This document shows, in pieces, positions 23,109 through 36,148 of a DNA stretch of 64,000 bases. The notes beneath the pieces are model-generated. The model was not told where the DNA came from. It searched no databases and saw only the letters and a list, made by a program, of their open reading frames with translations. The position numbers were made by a program, and so were the translations under genes. How positions within the stretch are numbered: position 1 is the stretch's first letter; each line of letters starts with the position of its first letter. Source of the DNA: Cladobotryum mycophilum (taxonomy: Eukaryota > Ascomycota > Sordariomycetes > Hypocreales > Hypocreaceae); the NCBI GenBank assembly GCA_036429605.1, contig JAVFKD010000015.1, positions 2,999,421 through 3,063,420 of the forward strand, in the 5' to 3' direction.

Positions 23109-24562
23109 ATGAGTTCAAGCAAAATATCTCATTCAGCAGACGAAGCCTGCCGTCATTCGCAGGTCTATCTTGACGTTTCCCCTCACGCACGCGTAGCCAA
23201 GTTCAAACGCCCGTCGGAGAAGCAGCGTGTTGCAGCTGCATCCGGCAACGATCAGGGCAAAGAATGGGGTTTACTCACCAGCAGAGAGAGGTTCGGCGAT
23301 GCCATGACGTTCCCAGGCCCGCTAATCCTCCCAGAAGATGATCTAGCCGAAGATCCAGAGTTCCCTCCCCAAGACTTTGCAGAATGGCGGGACGAAGAGG
23401 AGAGAAACCCCGTCACATCGGCCAGGAAGACCATCTACGTTGTACCGAGTCCAAAGATTGAAGCAGAGGTATCAAAAATGAAGCTGTGGGGTCCTGGTGC
23501 ATCAAAGAAGAACCACGAGGTCGTTGAACCTCCAAACCTAGAGGATGTGGTGCACTATCTGGCCGCCTTCTTTCACGGAATCAAGGTCAAAGTCCTTGAC
23601 AAAACCTTTTCATGGCAGGTCTGGGACGAACCCACTGGTACTACCAAAAGACGAGCAACAACGCCCGCAAAGCCATACGATGCTACACCACTCAAAGACC
23701 CAGACGAGGAACGTCTCATCGGCCTCAAGACACCAAAGCAGCAACTCTTCGGCATCCGGTGCCGCCCTTCTCCAGACGGCGTCTCGGCCATGCAAGTCAA
23801 CCTCGACGATGTCCTCGACGCCCTCATGGGATCCATCCCCCGGGACGCGCACTCGGTCGTGATCCTGCTCGACCAGGACATGTACGAAGGCGATGGCGAC
23901 ATCTTCACCGCCGGAAGGGCATACGGAGGAAGTCGCATCGCTGCCGTGTCTCACTTCCGCGACCATCCGCTTCACGCTCCACCCGGCGGCGGCGGACATG
24001 CATGGCCTCTATCCCACTGCGCTGCGTACGTCGATTTCCTCTGCGCGAAATCTCTACCCAAGGGCGTCAAGAGGTCTAAAGCGCTGCCTACCGCCCGTGG
24101 CGTCGGTCCTCTACATGCGGCCGTCGAAGCAGCTGCTACTACTGTAGGTCCTCGCAGCAGCAGCAGTAGCAGCGTTATCGTGCCGCCTGGGAGCCTGAAT
24201 GCCCAATGGCTCGGGAGGACAGTACAGACGATGGCGCATGAGTTGTGTCACTGCCTGGGGATGGATCACTGCGTCTACTTTGCGTGTGTCATGCAAGGGA
24301 GCGGGAACTCGGAGGAGGCGGTACGGCAGCCTCCGTACTTGTGCCCCGTGTGCCTGGAGAAGTTGGCAGCGGGAATCGGAGGGGGATCATCAGAGGTTGG
24401 AACACCTCCGCGGCCAAGGGCGTGAGGGATGGGTATGTGAGGGGGAGGTATGAGGCGCTGAGGAAGGCGTGTGAGCGATGGGCGGATCCTGACGTTTCGG
24501 TGCTGTTTTCGGGGTACAAGGCATGGTTGGATGAGATTCTTGGAGATTATCCTAATGACTGA
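23109..24562 (+). CDS. Archaemetzincin-type zinc metalloprotease
   Basis: The ATG at 23109 (cacaATGagt) starts an intronless frame. As read it stops at TGA 24423-24425 (438 aa), but one added G in the G5 run 24381-24385 carries it into the downstream frame to 24562 (484 aa). That tail (RDGYVRGRYEALRKACERW and following) looks like the normal family C-terminus. The catalytic signature is clear: HELCHCLGMDH at residues 377-387 (Zn ligands His377, His381, His387, base Glu378), followed by C388, C393 with the conserved CVM (Met-turn), and CPVC at 412-415. This is the HExxHxxGxxHC...CxM...CxxC arrangement of archaemetzincins (M54), which carry a structural second zinc. The upstream domain shows ILLDQDMYEGDGD and GGSRIAAVSHFRD, matching the family's N-lobe. 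Family members are probable aminopeptidases. The cellular role in fungi is not known to me. There is no signal peptide. Confidence 0.9.
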
Positions 24563-26072
24563 GAGGATAATGGGAGGCTTGGAGTTTAGTGGTTGGTTTC
24601 ATATGAGAAGCTGCTTTATGCCCAGGAAATGCTCATTATCATGTTCTGCGGCAAAGCTCACGATAGGGGGATCTGAAGAAGTCATTGATATAGATGAAAT
24701 CTCATCAACTCTAAACCACTACTCAATGCACAAGCCATGTTTCTCACGCTGGTTTCAATATAATTACGGCGTGCTTGATCGTAGGTGTGACTGCTGAACA
24801 TCACGAAACCCAGTCTTCATCTCACATATACAGGGTAGGAATAAGAAGACCAAGACAACGACAAACCCCGTGAGCCCGCTCCCATACGACATCTCACGTA
24901 TGCTTTGCTTTTACGACAAATAACGGTCTGCTACAAGTATGAAACATGCGTTTGGTTTTTTGCTTCTTAGACATTACTTGTTGAGAGTTCGCAGCCAACA
25001 ACGTGCGTGCGGTTCACCAGGTGATGGGACAACGCAAGCGAGACCTGCAATGCACAACTCCTTGTTTATACCAATCAACGCTCTCCCCGATGCCTGGCCG
25101 TGACCGGAGAGGTGGAAAGACACCGGTTCACCAGTTTTGCGTAATATTCCGTACAATCCATAACAACTTCAAAGGGGTTCAATTCTCAGAATACCCGCAG
25201 ATGCCGACCTCGAAAAGCAAAAAAATGTCTTGGTTCACCACCATCCAGCCGCTCGACCCGGGCGGGACATGAAAAGAAAGGTTTTTCTGCCATTCGATTT
25301 TTTTCAGCATCCCGTCATTATTCCGTATCAAGTACCCTGATGTTCATCATCATCGCTAAGGGAACAATTGGGGGCAAGGGAGAGAAAGAGAAAGAGAAAA
25401 AACACCAGGCTGAAGCCACAAGCAGCAGCCGCAATACTACCGGGAACCCAGTCCGATACATCAGGGTTGATGCCAGCAACTTGGTCCTCCTTCCAACCCC
25501 CAAATGGCTTTCAATTTTCAATTTGGACTTCATTTACCAAGATATGCATGGCAACCTTCGAAGCCGCATCTTCTTACCCAGATTTGGCATGAATCCATGA
25601 TCCTTCCTCAACAATCCTGTCTCTCGGTGGCCCGGTGAGGGTGAGGGTGAGGGTGAGGAGACAGAACAACGGAGTACGCGCGCCCAGTCAAAACCCGTCG
25701 ACCGCTTCTTTGTCTTGCAGGAGAACCGAGTGACTTCCAGCCCATGCGAACTCCATGTTCGGTTTCCTTTTGACTCACAAGTTTTGTTTTGCTTCCCCGC
25801 GAAACAGAATCAACCTCCCGGGGGGATTCGAAATGCTTCCCCCTCCTCCCTTGGCCCTGGTTCCGTGTCTTGATTTTCTTTTGGGTCTGAATCATGACCC
25901 TCAGGGTTTGGATATTTGGGTGGCGTCGATTGGCGAAATTTTCTTCTTTTTTAGGAGAGATTTCATCACCCCCTTTAGACGGGGGGATCCTCCCAGCCAT
26001 TCTTTGGCGAGGGAGGGGAGGAAAGAAAAAAAAGGCTAATAGTCAAGGTATATGATTGACTTGACCCGTGCC

Positions 26073-26319
26073 ATGGCTCCCAAGGGCAGACGAGCACGAT
26101 CCTCGCACATCGCCAGCGCCCGCTCGCGAGAATCTTGTTTGGCTCCGCAGCTCAACCTCTCTCTCCATGGTAAAAATCGAGTAGTAATCGTAGGCTGGTA
26201 GTGGGCGCGTGCTAACTGCTGTGTGCTGGGCAGGGCTGCAGCAACCAAGCTTCCAAGCAAGCTCCATCAGCAGCCAGCAGCAAAGCACCTCTAGAAGCTC
26301 CACAGTCCCCCCAGGCTAG
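26073..26319 (+). CDS. Candidate small spliced ORF (60 aa)
   Basis: The ATG at 26073 (gccATGgct) opens exon 1 to 26169. A well-formed 64-nt intron (26170-26233: GTAAAA, branch gctaac, acceptor gggcag) joins in frame to exon 2, which ends at TAG 26317-26319. The product is basic at the start (MAPKGRRAR) and Ser/Gln-rich at the end. There is no known domain. The intron signals are better than chance, but the product is short and may be a leader ORF or a spliced non-coding RNA. Confidence 0.3.
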
Positions 26320-28263
26320 CTTAGCACATGCTTGAGAAACCTGCATATTTTTGGCGAGCCGGGTGCACTTCCGACGGTTCCACCTCACCGTTCTCCTGCA
26401 TATTACCACGGACAGAGAGAGAGAGAGAGGCTACTACCGCGAAAGGAAGAGCCGGACGGAGGCTACAGAATTTTCTCTCTCTGTCTCTCACTCTCAAACT
26501 TGGGATAGAGGATAGGATGGATGATGGGTCCCCGGTGTTCCCAGCGCCGAGCGAATAGGCTGCTGCCACACTTGTGCGGAGCCTTGCAGAAGCCTTGCAA
26601 GGCCGAAAAGAGTGAAGTCAAAAAAGCAACTTGTGTGTGTGTGTGTAATCGTTTTTCGTGACCTTTGGGCAGCCAGCGGCGGGATCACATAGAGAAATGG
26701 CAGAGCGGTGAAGGAGTGAATTGAACTTGGTGTTATCTCGCATTAACCAGACGTGACAACTGGCAGTCTGTTGCACCGCCAACCACCGCATCACCCTCTC
26801 TCTTTCTTGAGGTTTTTCTTTTTCTTTTCTTCCTGTCGCTTCGCCTCACCTCGCTCAAACGATGTCGACAAGGGGGGTGCAAAAAACTTGTTGGGGCCGG
26901 AGGACTCCTCGGGCTAACTCTAATAGCTAACCTGCAAGACCCGAATTTCAATAGACAAACCGGTAAACGGTATATATTAATTAAGAGAGATAAAAAGAAG
27001 AAAAAACCTGCAGTTTTACTCGAAATGGTCATGATCCGTTCTAGATTCGCTTTTTTACGGTAAAGAAACCCTTGTTTGGTCTAACGTTCTGGAATGTATC
27101 GTTTTTTTTGTGGTTTTATTACTTGAACGTCTTTAATTGTGTGCTTTTCCATGACTCATCGAATCATGTTACGTTACGAACCCATGATTTGTAAAAACAA
27201 AGACACATACACACACACAAACTCGTTTGCAATCTCGATTCGTTCAAAGAAAACGGTCGGACCAACCAAACGTAGAAAAAGTGTCCGTCGATAAATTGTG
27301 GATTCAACTCCTTGTTAACAATCAAAAGTTGATCATCATTCCGTTCTAACTGATTCCAGAAACGGAGGTCTTGTCTACTCTAAGAATAGAACTAACAAAG
27401 AGAGAAAGAGTGTGGAAAGAAGAAGAGAAGGAAAAAAAATTCTTTCAACGGAATAATAGATTTTCCATATTGCTGTCGCCACTCTTTTCTTTGAACCTCC
27501 CTCAGCCACAGCCACAGCGGGGGGGGGGCTGATCAGTGCTTTTTTGGATGGCGCATCGCGTATCTTCTCGTCGCGATGCATCGACCGAATATTTTATAAG
27601 ACGCGATACAAGCATGTGAGAAAGATTAACACCGCAGGGCGAGGCGAGGCGAGGGCGAGAAGACAGACGAAAAGTCTCTCACGTCAGCACTGGGGGCCTT
27701 GTGATTTTCTGCTTGTTTGTATGTACAAGTATCTACTCCGTTGCTTTGTATCTGGTCAATGCAAGGCAGAGACACTGACCACGTCACAATCAAAGGGCTC
27801 GCATTGAGGAACGTGCAATCTTTCTCGTCCTCGTCCTTGTCCTGGTTTCCTTTGATTCTTCCTCTCACACCCTTCCCTCCCCTTCCCTTCTCTTCGCCAT
27901 GGCTTGATGATCGTCTTCTCGTGTAACAAACGCCAACCGCGTTGTCCTCCGCACCTTGGCACATACACCACTTCGGAAGACAACAAGGGCTCGCTCTTAA
28001 CGGATGTAAAAAAGCTATCTGGAGTAAATTTACCCCGATTCTGATTCGCGCTCACGACTGCGACCCAAACGAGTTCATCTTCCCCTCATGCACATCAGTT
28101 CACACACACACACCCCCATTCAAAAAAAAAAAATTCATGTGTTAAAATTCCTACCCTCCATCTTCTCCTCCTCTCATCTCTGGGATCGTCCTCGGGAACC
28201 TTTTTCTCCATCCAAGCTTTCTTCTTTTTCTGTTGGGTGGGCTCGGAAAGCCACGCGAACACA

Positions 28264-28594
28264 ATGGCCCCCCCTAAACTGGGTCTGGGAGTCAACCGGA
28301 CAAATGACACTCCAATCCAGCCCACCAAGTCGAACGGTGCTAATGCAAGGTACGGAACCATGAAAATGCCTCGCTAACCTTGGTGCAGTACTGTTCCTGT
28401 ACTGTAGGGCAGCGGGCAAAGCAAAAGAAGCAACCCAAGGTAGTAGCAGTAGTCTTCGCCCTGCATTTCGATGGATCATTGGGGGCTTGCATGATTGTCG
28501 TCGCCGTCGTCGTCAGCATCTTGTTTTACCCCTCTATCGGATGGATTTGCGAATTGGAGAAAAGGGAGGGGGTGAGGGAGAGAGGGAGCTGTGA
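28264..28594 (+). CDS. Candidate small spliced ORF (90 aa)
   Basis: The ATG at 28264 (acacaATGgcc) starts a hydrophilic exon to 28349. The donor GTACGG with a gctaac branch can use the acceptor ctgtag at 28407 (58-nt intron) to reach a frame open to TGA 28592-28594; a nearer acceptor at 28388 gives a very short 39-nt intron and a quick stop. The first 40 residues look protein-like (MAPPKLGLGVNRTND), while the C-terminal half is Arg/Gly-rich and less convincing. I do not recognise it. Confidence 0.3.
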
Positions 28595-31500
28595 CCTGAG
28601 TTGAGGCAAGGGTAGGGCAGAGCTTTCTCCAACTGCAAGCCCAAGCTTTCACATCACATCCCATCACATCATCACCACCACATCTTATCTTCGAAAACTG
28701 GACACGCCTTGTGTATGGTGCGCTTAGACGTGGCACTGCCAGGTTCTAAGTTTGAGGCGTCACCGAAGCCATTGATCTACTGGACCTTTTGGGTCGTTGG
28801 ACAGTTACCTATCTTTGACCTACACTACAAAGCTATGGATCCTTCTTTTCTTTTCTTGGACCACCCTCCATCACGGGATCCTTGTTCACGGCGGTAGTTT
28901 TGCTTCAAGCTACTGCGAGATCCTTGCCGCTCAGGAACGGCGCAGGAACAGAACATGTGAAGTGGAGCAAGAGATGCCAGAAAGAAGAGAAGAGTCATGG
29001 AACCAAAGCCGTTCTCGGACAGTCTGCGTGGCCCGGATTTGCCAATCATGATGGCTTCTGACCTGCAGAGTTTTCGCCGTTTCCGTCGTTGTCGTTGTCG
29101 TCAAAGACCAATCGTGTAAGCTATCCATCTGTCCGTCCGTTATCCATCCATCCGTTGTGGGCAAAAAGTTTCTATGCATGATGGCTGCTCCATACGAGAG
29201 CCCTATTCGGGCTACGCCACCTTTCTCTCTTTCTCCTCTCCTTCTCCCCCTCTCTCCATGGGGATTGCTTAATATGAGGAGTAAATTGGTATTACATGAG
29301 CTGCATGAACATGGCGAGACAGTTGCCGTCCCCGATACTTCCGCGTTGCAGGAATATTCTGCACGCTGCCTCGGTTCTGTATCGTCAATCCTCCTCGAAC
29401 AATATGAAAGGACATTGGTCGATTTAACCCTCTTGCGGCCGCAACCTCTTTGACTTTGCCGAGAAGACCAACAAGGCAATTAATACCGAATCACGTAATG
29501 GAATAGCTTCCTATAGTAGTTATAGTAGATTTTGATTTGAAATGAATGTTTTTTTCTTCTTCTTCCTCAGTAGCATCTTGATTCCACTTCGGTCAAGGCG
29601 AGAGAAGACTCGAGAGATCATCGACACACACCCCTCCTCCTCTTTGACCTTGGGATAGGCAAACACATGTTGCTTAAATCCAATCTTTATTTTAGCTCAC
29701 CACGTTAAAAAAGGGTCTGCACGCAATTTTTTGGCTTGACCAACCACATGGCAGCCCTGTAAGCTGGCCCTCCACTGGCTCAATCTAGCAGGTCTTGTCG
29801 TCTTAATTTTTTTTTTCTGGTTCTTGTCTCTGATTGCTCGTGGCACTGGACGGCCGTGGATGTGTTGCTCTCACGACATTTGATTCAGTTCTAGAACGCT
29901 GACAAGTACTATGCCTTGTTTATTTTTCTTTCTCTCTTTCTCTCTCTCTTAATCAGAGACACAGAAATTCTGACACGACAGACGGCCCGGACCGGAAAGA
30001 AGAGGGAAGAAACTGGTGCTGCAAGTACGACAGAGTCTGAGACGACGAGGTCATAGTATGCCAGCTGCATGTTTTAACCAACCAAACGGGCGCAAGATGC
30101 CCCCTTCGGCTACAGATGCTTCCCTCTTCTTCAGCGGGATGCAACACACATGCAGGAAGGATTTTTGTGTGCGAGTACATACGTACTACAGTACTACTCG
30201 AGCGAAATAAGTACAAGTAGTAGTCGATAGATACATGTCAGGGAGAAACAAAAAAGACGGGCGTGTGTGCAGGTCCTGTTACATGAGCGGAAAAAGAATA
30301 ACCTGCCCTACGATCTAGAGCATGCAGGCAGCCGATCAAGTGGGACGATGTTACGGAGGAACTTGTTTTGGCTCCTCCCTCTCTTTGTGTCCCTTTTCTT
30401 CACTAACAGGGCTAACGGGGGGGGTTCACTAATAGGGGAGGGCGTGTAAGGCTTTGGTGAGCCACTGGGAGAGAAAGAAAAAGTTGGGAATATTCTGAAT
30501 ACAACACAGTATGAGACAGTGTCATCGATCAAAATCGGACCATCGTACTCGGGTATTGATTGTTTGGTAAGGTAAGCTACAGTTATTATATCCATCCATA
30601 CCATGATACGCTTGGAGAGTAAATAAACAGAAACTAATGGATATTTCCGCCGGTTATAACACATCGGCAAATATTGTTTCGACGATTCAAGATCTCTCTG
30701 ACAGCGGTCAGATTTTAACTGAAATATGACAGAATCGGCGTCTCGCTTTTTGTTAAGAAGCGCGACGGTGTTTGAAGAGATTGGATGAAAATGTTTCTGG
30801 GGAATGATGGCATGTCCGATGGTTGGTCCATAGGGTAGGGAGAGAGAAAGTCAACCGCCTCAGTGGGGCGAGATGATTTTTTTTGTTTGTTGGTTGAGGA
30901 ATGATGATGGACTGGGGCAACTGAGCGCTTACGGATTCTGGGGACCCCGTGGAAAGAAATGGAATGAATGGATAGGTTGATAGGGTAGCAGCTGTCAAAG
31001 GGGAGTGGGAAAAGGTATTGTTTCATCATGGTCATTATTAACGCCAATTGGTTTGACTCGTACTCTTTTTTATGTACTTGTACGTGTGTGTCTATACAAG
31101 AAAACGTGAAGCGCCGGTGAAGAGTTGCCGCCTTGATGGCTTTGAGTGTTACCCTCATACAGGCTTTTGCGACGGAACGTTGGGCAACAATCCATCCATC
31201 CATCCATTGCTTGTGCCACCGCCTCGGCCATGACCCTAAACAAGTATGTACTCGGTACTCCGTAGATGGATCGATGCGCGCATGTGTGTGTGTGTGTTAA
31301 CATTCCCTTGCTAATAAGAGAAAAAAATATGGTCTGATCAAAAGGTTAGTATAAACAACTCAGCATATGAGCTGAACCTCTAAAAAAAAAAAAAAGAGGA
31401 GAAATTCATTACAATGCCGTTGCAGTTTCAATAAAAAATCAATGACGTTTTTCTTACAACATGGATATACTTTTTATGTTGCATTTTTATTTATTTATTT

Positions 31501-32125
31501 AGTTATTATTTGTTATTTTAATTTGATGCAATGGACTGACTTACACACCTACCTAACGTAGTAGTGGGTTCAGCCCAGCGCGGCGGAATCTGTTTAGTGG
31601 CCCCCAAGTGGCTACCCAAAGCTGGAAGAGAGATTTGAGATTTGAGGCTAAAGAGCCTGCATACAAAGTTGCACAGCGGACAAGTGTTTTTGGTTACATG
31701 GATAGTACATAATTAGGTAGGGAATTACTATCCAAAGATTCCATAAGTCAGAGAGAGAGAGAGAGAGGGAGAGAAAAAAAGTACGAGGCTAGTAAAAAGG
31801 AGTAAAAGGGCATGAGAAAAACGTCCAATTCATGCTCTCCCTAACTTGTCAGACTTGGACGACTCATGTAAGACGTGAAGAACTTGGACTACCTACTTGT
31901 ACAGGTAAGAAAGGAATTTTACTTGTATACAAGTAGGTAGGTTAGTCAAATAAAGAGATGCTATGCTCGTTTTTGAGCTCGGGCGGGACGGGAGCGCGCG
32001 GAAGGTACTTGGCATAAATACCTTGTAAGAAACGGCGCGACCGATGAGCGGAAACAGGGGATGGATACTACGAGTATTAGAATGGTATAGGACATCAGCC
32101 ATAGCATAGTAAAACCGGAGTAATG

Positions 32126-32150
32126 AAACGAAACGAAACGAAACGAAACG
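32126..32150 (+). repeat. (AAACG)5 microsatellite
   Basis: Five uninterrupted AAACG units. Confidence 0.9.
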
Positions 32151-32385
32151 CTTCTGACGGAGAAGAAACAAATCTCAAGTCAATGGGAAAAAAAATCATG
32201 GAGGCGCAAGTCCAAGAGTCCCCCTTCGACACCCTCCCCGTTTTTTTCTTTTACCCCCTTGACCGTTCATGCCCATGCTTGGGAAGGTAGTTCGTTTCCC
32301 AGCCTGCCAGCCCGCGTGTGCGGCTCCTGGGACGCTTCAGATGTCCCGGTGCTGAGGCTCCGGGACGAGGAGAGACGGAAAGTAC

Positions 32386-32667
32386 ATGGAGGCCTGGAAA
32401 AAGGCGGATCCATATTCCCATTCATCCGCGTCCTTCACTCACTCACTCGCTCTCCACCGCCTTCTCGCCAAGTCAGTCAGTCCCAGCATCAGATCCAGGG
32501 GACAAGGGTGCAAGGGCACCAACACCAACACCAACCCAAACTCAGCCATAGGGGACAAGGCAGGGCAGGCCTTCCATCGTGGATTAGAAGAGCAATTAGA
32601 CAAATACGGAGTTGTCAAAGACGCTGACATTGATTGTGCGTATGTGCAAGAAACGGATGCCAAGTAG
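32386..32667 (+). CDS. Weak candidate ORF, 93 aa
   Basis: A single open frame from ATG 32386 to TAG 32665-32667. The last 40 residues (around GLEEQLDKYGVVKDADIDC) read like an amphipathic, natural protein end, while the first half is low complexity (Asn/Thr repeats). A splice acceptor (catag near 32549) could mark a real last exon of a gene whose earlier exons I cannot place. Confidence 0.22.
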   Translation: MEAWKKADPYSHSSASFTHSLALHRLLAKSVSPSIRSRGQGCKGTNTNTNPNSAIGDKAGQAFHRGLEEQLDKYGVVKDADIDCAYVQETDAK

Positions 32668-33705
32668 GGGACTGTCTCTGTCAGTCACGTCGGCACCGTT
32701 ATTTTGCAGTTCTGTCACTTTTTAGGGTTCTAGATAACGCCTGTATCTTGGCTCAGCGGGCCCATTGGTAAGCATCCAGAGAGAGAGAGAAAGGAAAAAA
32801 TGCCCTCCGAGTTTTCTCCCGACATCGCCATCGCCTTCGCCTCTCTCCCCCCTTCCCCCTCTGTGGCTCGAGCTTTTTCTCTCTTTCTCCTGGGGGCTTA
32901 CTCGTGCAAAGAATAAAAATAAAATGGCCCGGGACCATTTATGCGCTGTAATTATTACTGGATATAGGGTACGGAGTACCATCCATACAATAATTACATG
33001 ACGCCGCATTAATAACCGTGTTGATTAACGATGGGTGAACAATAATGTGGGCGTGCATGGTGTGTGTGGTGGTGTGTCCCAAAATTATGTAGCCAGGCCG
33101 GGTTTTGATAACAGACTGGACGGGAATTGGTAGAATGGGAATCTAGAGAATGGGCAGTGCTGGTTTCTATTGGATAGCAGTGAATGGCCTCGTTGCAATC
33201 AACTGGCACTCGCTGGGGTTCTTTGGCCATTTCCCTCTACTTCCGTCATACACCCAGGTTGCATTCGCACCACGTCAGAGCAGCAGTAGCCGCTACAGCA
33301 CAACACATCACATCACATCACCTCACCCCAATTGCAAATCCTATCGTATCGTTTTTCTCTCCCCCGCCCTCTCTCTATGCTGAGATGGCACGAGAATGAA
33401 GCATGGCGGTAACCATTCATTCTCCTCACGTGCGGGGAGGGGGGAGAGGGGGGAGCTCGGTAAACATGTCCTTGTCCAATTGTCGCCTCCAACTGGCTGG
33501 TTAACTATTACCCCCCTGCTGATTTTTGCATCATCCCTCTCTGCCCTCCGACGGATTCGTAGCGACCCGGATCGTCTTGCCCTCTGGTCTGCCCAGACGG
33601 GCTGAATTGATGCTCGCTCGTTGCTATAGTAGCAGAGCACAGCACATTTCAGGATTTGGGCGGCTGGTGAGGAGTAGGAGTAGGAGGAGGGGGAGGGCGG
33701 AGGCG

Positions 33706-33728
33706 TTTTTTTTTTTTTTTTTTTTTTT
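33706..33728 (+). repeat. T23 homopolymer
   Basis: Twenty-three T directly after a GGAGG-rich purine stretch (33668-33704). Confidence 0.95.
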
Positions 33729-35552
33729 GCAGTGTGTGCATGTGTGTGGTGGTTGGATAGAAGTCGATCAGACCTCATGGTGATTGGTGCACGACATGGC
33801 ATTTCTGGAGGAGCCAGACACACAAGACAGACAACAGCCAGCACGCAGTACGCAGTACGCAGCACGCAGCACGCACCGCTGAAGGGAAGCGGGGGAGGCT
33901 GGATGAATGCATGTCTCCCATCAGACAGGACAGGACAAGACAAGACAAGACCCTCTGTACCTAACAAGATCCATAGGTATCCATGCTATGAGGAGGTTCC
34001 AGGTTGCTGGCATTGTCTTGGTCCTTTTTTTTTTTTTTTTGCCCAACCTGATACATGCCTATCTACCTGGACATGCCTACACACGCGATTACACGTGGAC
34101 TGCTCTGTTCCTTTTCCAGCGACTGGGCTCCCCGGTAGGCGAAACGACGACGACGGAGTACCTGGTAAGAAGATGGCGAAGGGACCAAAACGAAAAAAAA
34201 AAAGAAGTCGATGCATCCATCCCCAACCTTTCGCCTTTATCACGGAGGTACGGAGTAGAGAAGGTTCGATAGGATAATAGGGATGAGATTGTTTGGTTCG
34301 GTTGCCATCCATGTGTTTTTTTGTTTTTGTTTTGTTTGTCTCATATAGCCCGTCAATACCAACTTAGGGATCGATTGAAATACCTACAAATACAAACCAC
34401 AACGGCCTTGCCTTTATTTCCAACCCCATCACCATCCTCCAATACTAACAGCATTGCCCATCCTCCCTCCCAGTCGGCCGGGATTGTTCTTGTTACTCGC
34501 CCAAGTGGCGGATCTTTTTTCAACCAAGCCTTTTTTGTTGTTGTTGTTTTTTCTCTCTCCCCCATCTTACCTATCGATTTAGGTATCTATCTTCATCAAA
34601 GCCTTATTTACCTTTTTTCTCCCCGGCTTATAACAGGCCCAGTACCTTCTAGCAGCTGCGCTGTCCGGTATTCTTCAGCACCATCCCGAACAAGCAAACA
34701 AACAAACACCAAACAATTGCCACTCTTACTGCTTTGCCTTGCTTTGCTTGCTTGCATTGTTCACTACGACGACGGGTTTTCTGAACGGCTTTTTCCCTCA
34801 ACATTCAAGCCTTCTCTCACCCCCTTCTTGTTCTCTCTTAGGCTGGTGTGCAGCAGTAGCAGTTCTCCCACCTCCCAAAAGTTGCTTTCCCGTTTCTTGT
34901 CTCAGAACAACAGCAAAAGCTGTGGTGGGCTGGCACTCACTGCATTGGAACTGTCTGTCCGTCTTGTCTCAACTCTTTGTCTTTGTCTCAGCGAGTGAGC
35001 GAAGGAAAAGCAAAAGTGACACCACCACCACCTCTTTCCATCTTCCACTTACCCACGCGCGTTTCCGCCCGCCTGGGTGTAGTGTCTTTGTTCTCTTCTC
35101 TTTCTCTCTCCGTTCAGTTACAGTTACAGTTACCGTTTTTTCTTTCTTCCTTTCTTGAACAAAGGGCCTAGAAACTCTCAAACACCGCCCCGCCCCAAAA
35201 AACGAAGCTACTTGTGGTCAAGGTAATTGGTACGGTGTCAAGCCTAGATCCATCACTGCGCTTCCGTGTCTGTGGTACGCAGACCGCCAGTGCAAGTTCG
35301 ACTTGTTCTTCGGCCGCAAGGGTTAAAAACAAAACAGAAAAGGTACGTACTCTTTTTTTGCATCTTTCGTTTTCCATGTTCACACACACCCACACCCTCT
35401 GTCTGTCTCTTGTCTCTGTTTTTCGCAAACACCCACCCTCCCTTGGCACCTTCCCAGAGACGACAACAACCACCGACCCCACCATCATCGTCAACGGACC
35501 AGGGTACAAGGATACCCGGGTACATACAACGGTACATACATGGCCAGGGTAC

Positions 35553-35582
35553 GCTGCGCTGCGCTGCGCTGCGCTGCGCTGC
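35553..35582 (+). repeat. (GCTGC)6 microsatellite
   Basis: Six GCTGC units in the C/T-rich leader region upstream of the gene at 36149. Confidence 0.9.
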
Positions 35583-36148
35583 CTGCCTACTGCACTCTTC
35601 AAGGTTGGCCTTTTGGCACTGGGCTGGGCTTCTGGGCTTCTGGCAACCCTTGCAAGAAGAACAACGAGACCCAGTAAAAGAGCCGAGCCCAGCACTCCTC
35701 GTCCCCTCCAAAAACAGTGCGACGACGCTAAACCTCTTCTCTTCTGAACTGAAGAAAAGAAGAGGCGTCCGCCGCTGCTCTGCAACCACACACCACACAA
35801 CCACCACGCCCCAACCCGACCCACCCACACCCACCCACTGCTGCACCCATGCCATTGCCATGTTATCCCATCCCATCCATCCCATCCACTGAAACTCCAC
35901 TGCCACCTACAACAACCTAAATCATACTAAACTGACTCTGTCCCTACCGACCTTTAAACTTGTCGGTTGGTGACTTTTCTTTCCCTCCTTCTGATCATCA
36001 TATCTTCCCTTTTCATAAAACATCTGTACAACACATCTCCTTCACAAACACAAACACACGCAAACCGAAATCACATCGAGAAAGGGATCAGCAGCCGACT
36101 CACACTATATACAATCTAGCACACTTACAAACGCAAACAACGCTCCGC

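Larger units (their letters stand above)
24563..36148. other. Gene-poor interval of 11.6 kb
   Basis: No well-supported gene is found. Three weak candidates are listed separately (26073, 28264, 32386). The rest is rich in simple sequence: GA and CT runs, T23 at 33706-33728, T16 at 34025-34040, (AAACG)5 at 32126-32150 and (GCTGC)6 at 35553-35582. From about 34300 to 36148 the plus strand is C/T- and CA-rich, as expected for a long leader of the gene at 36149. A gap this long is unusual for a fungal genome and may be regulatory DNA or decayed sequence. Confidence 0.5.
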
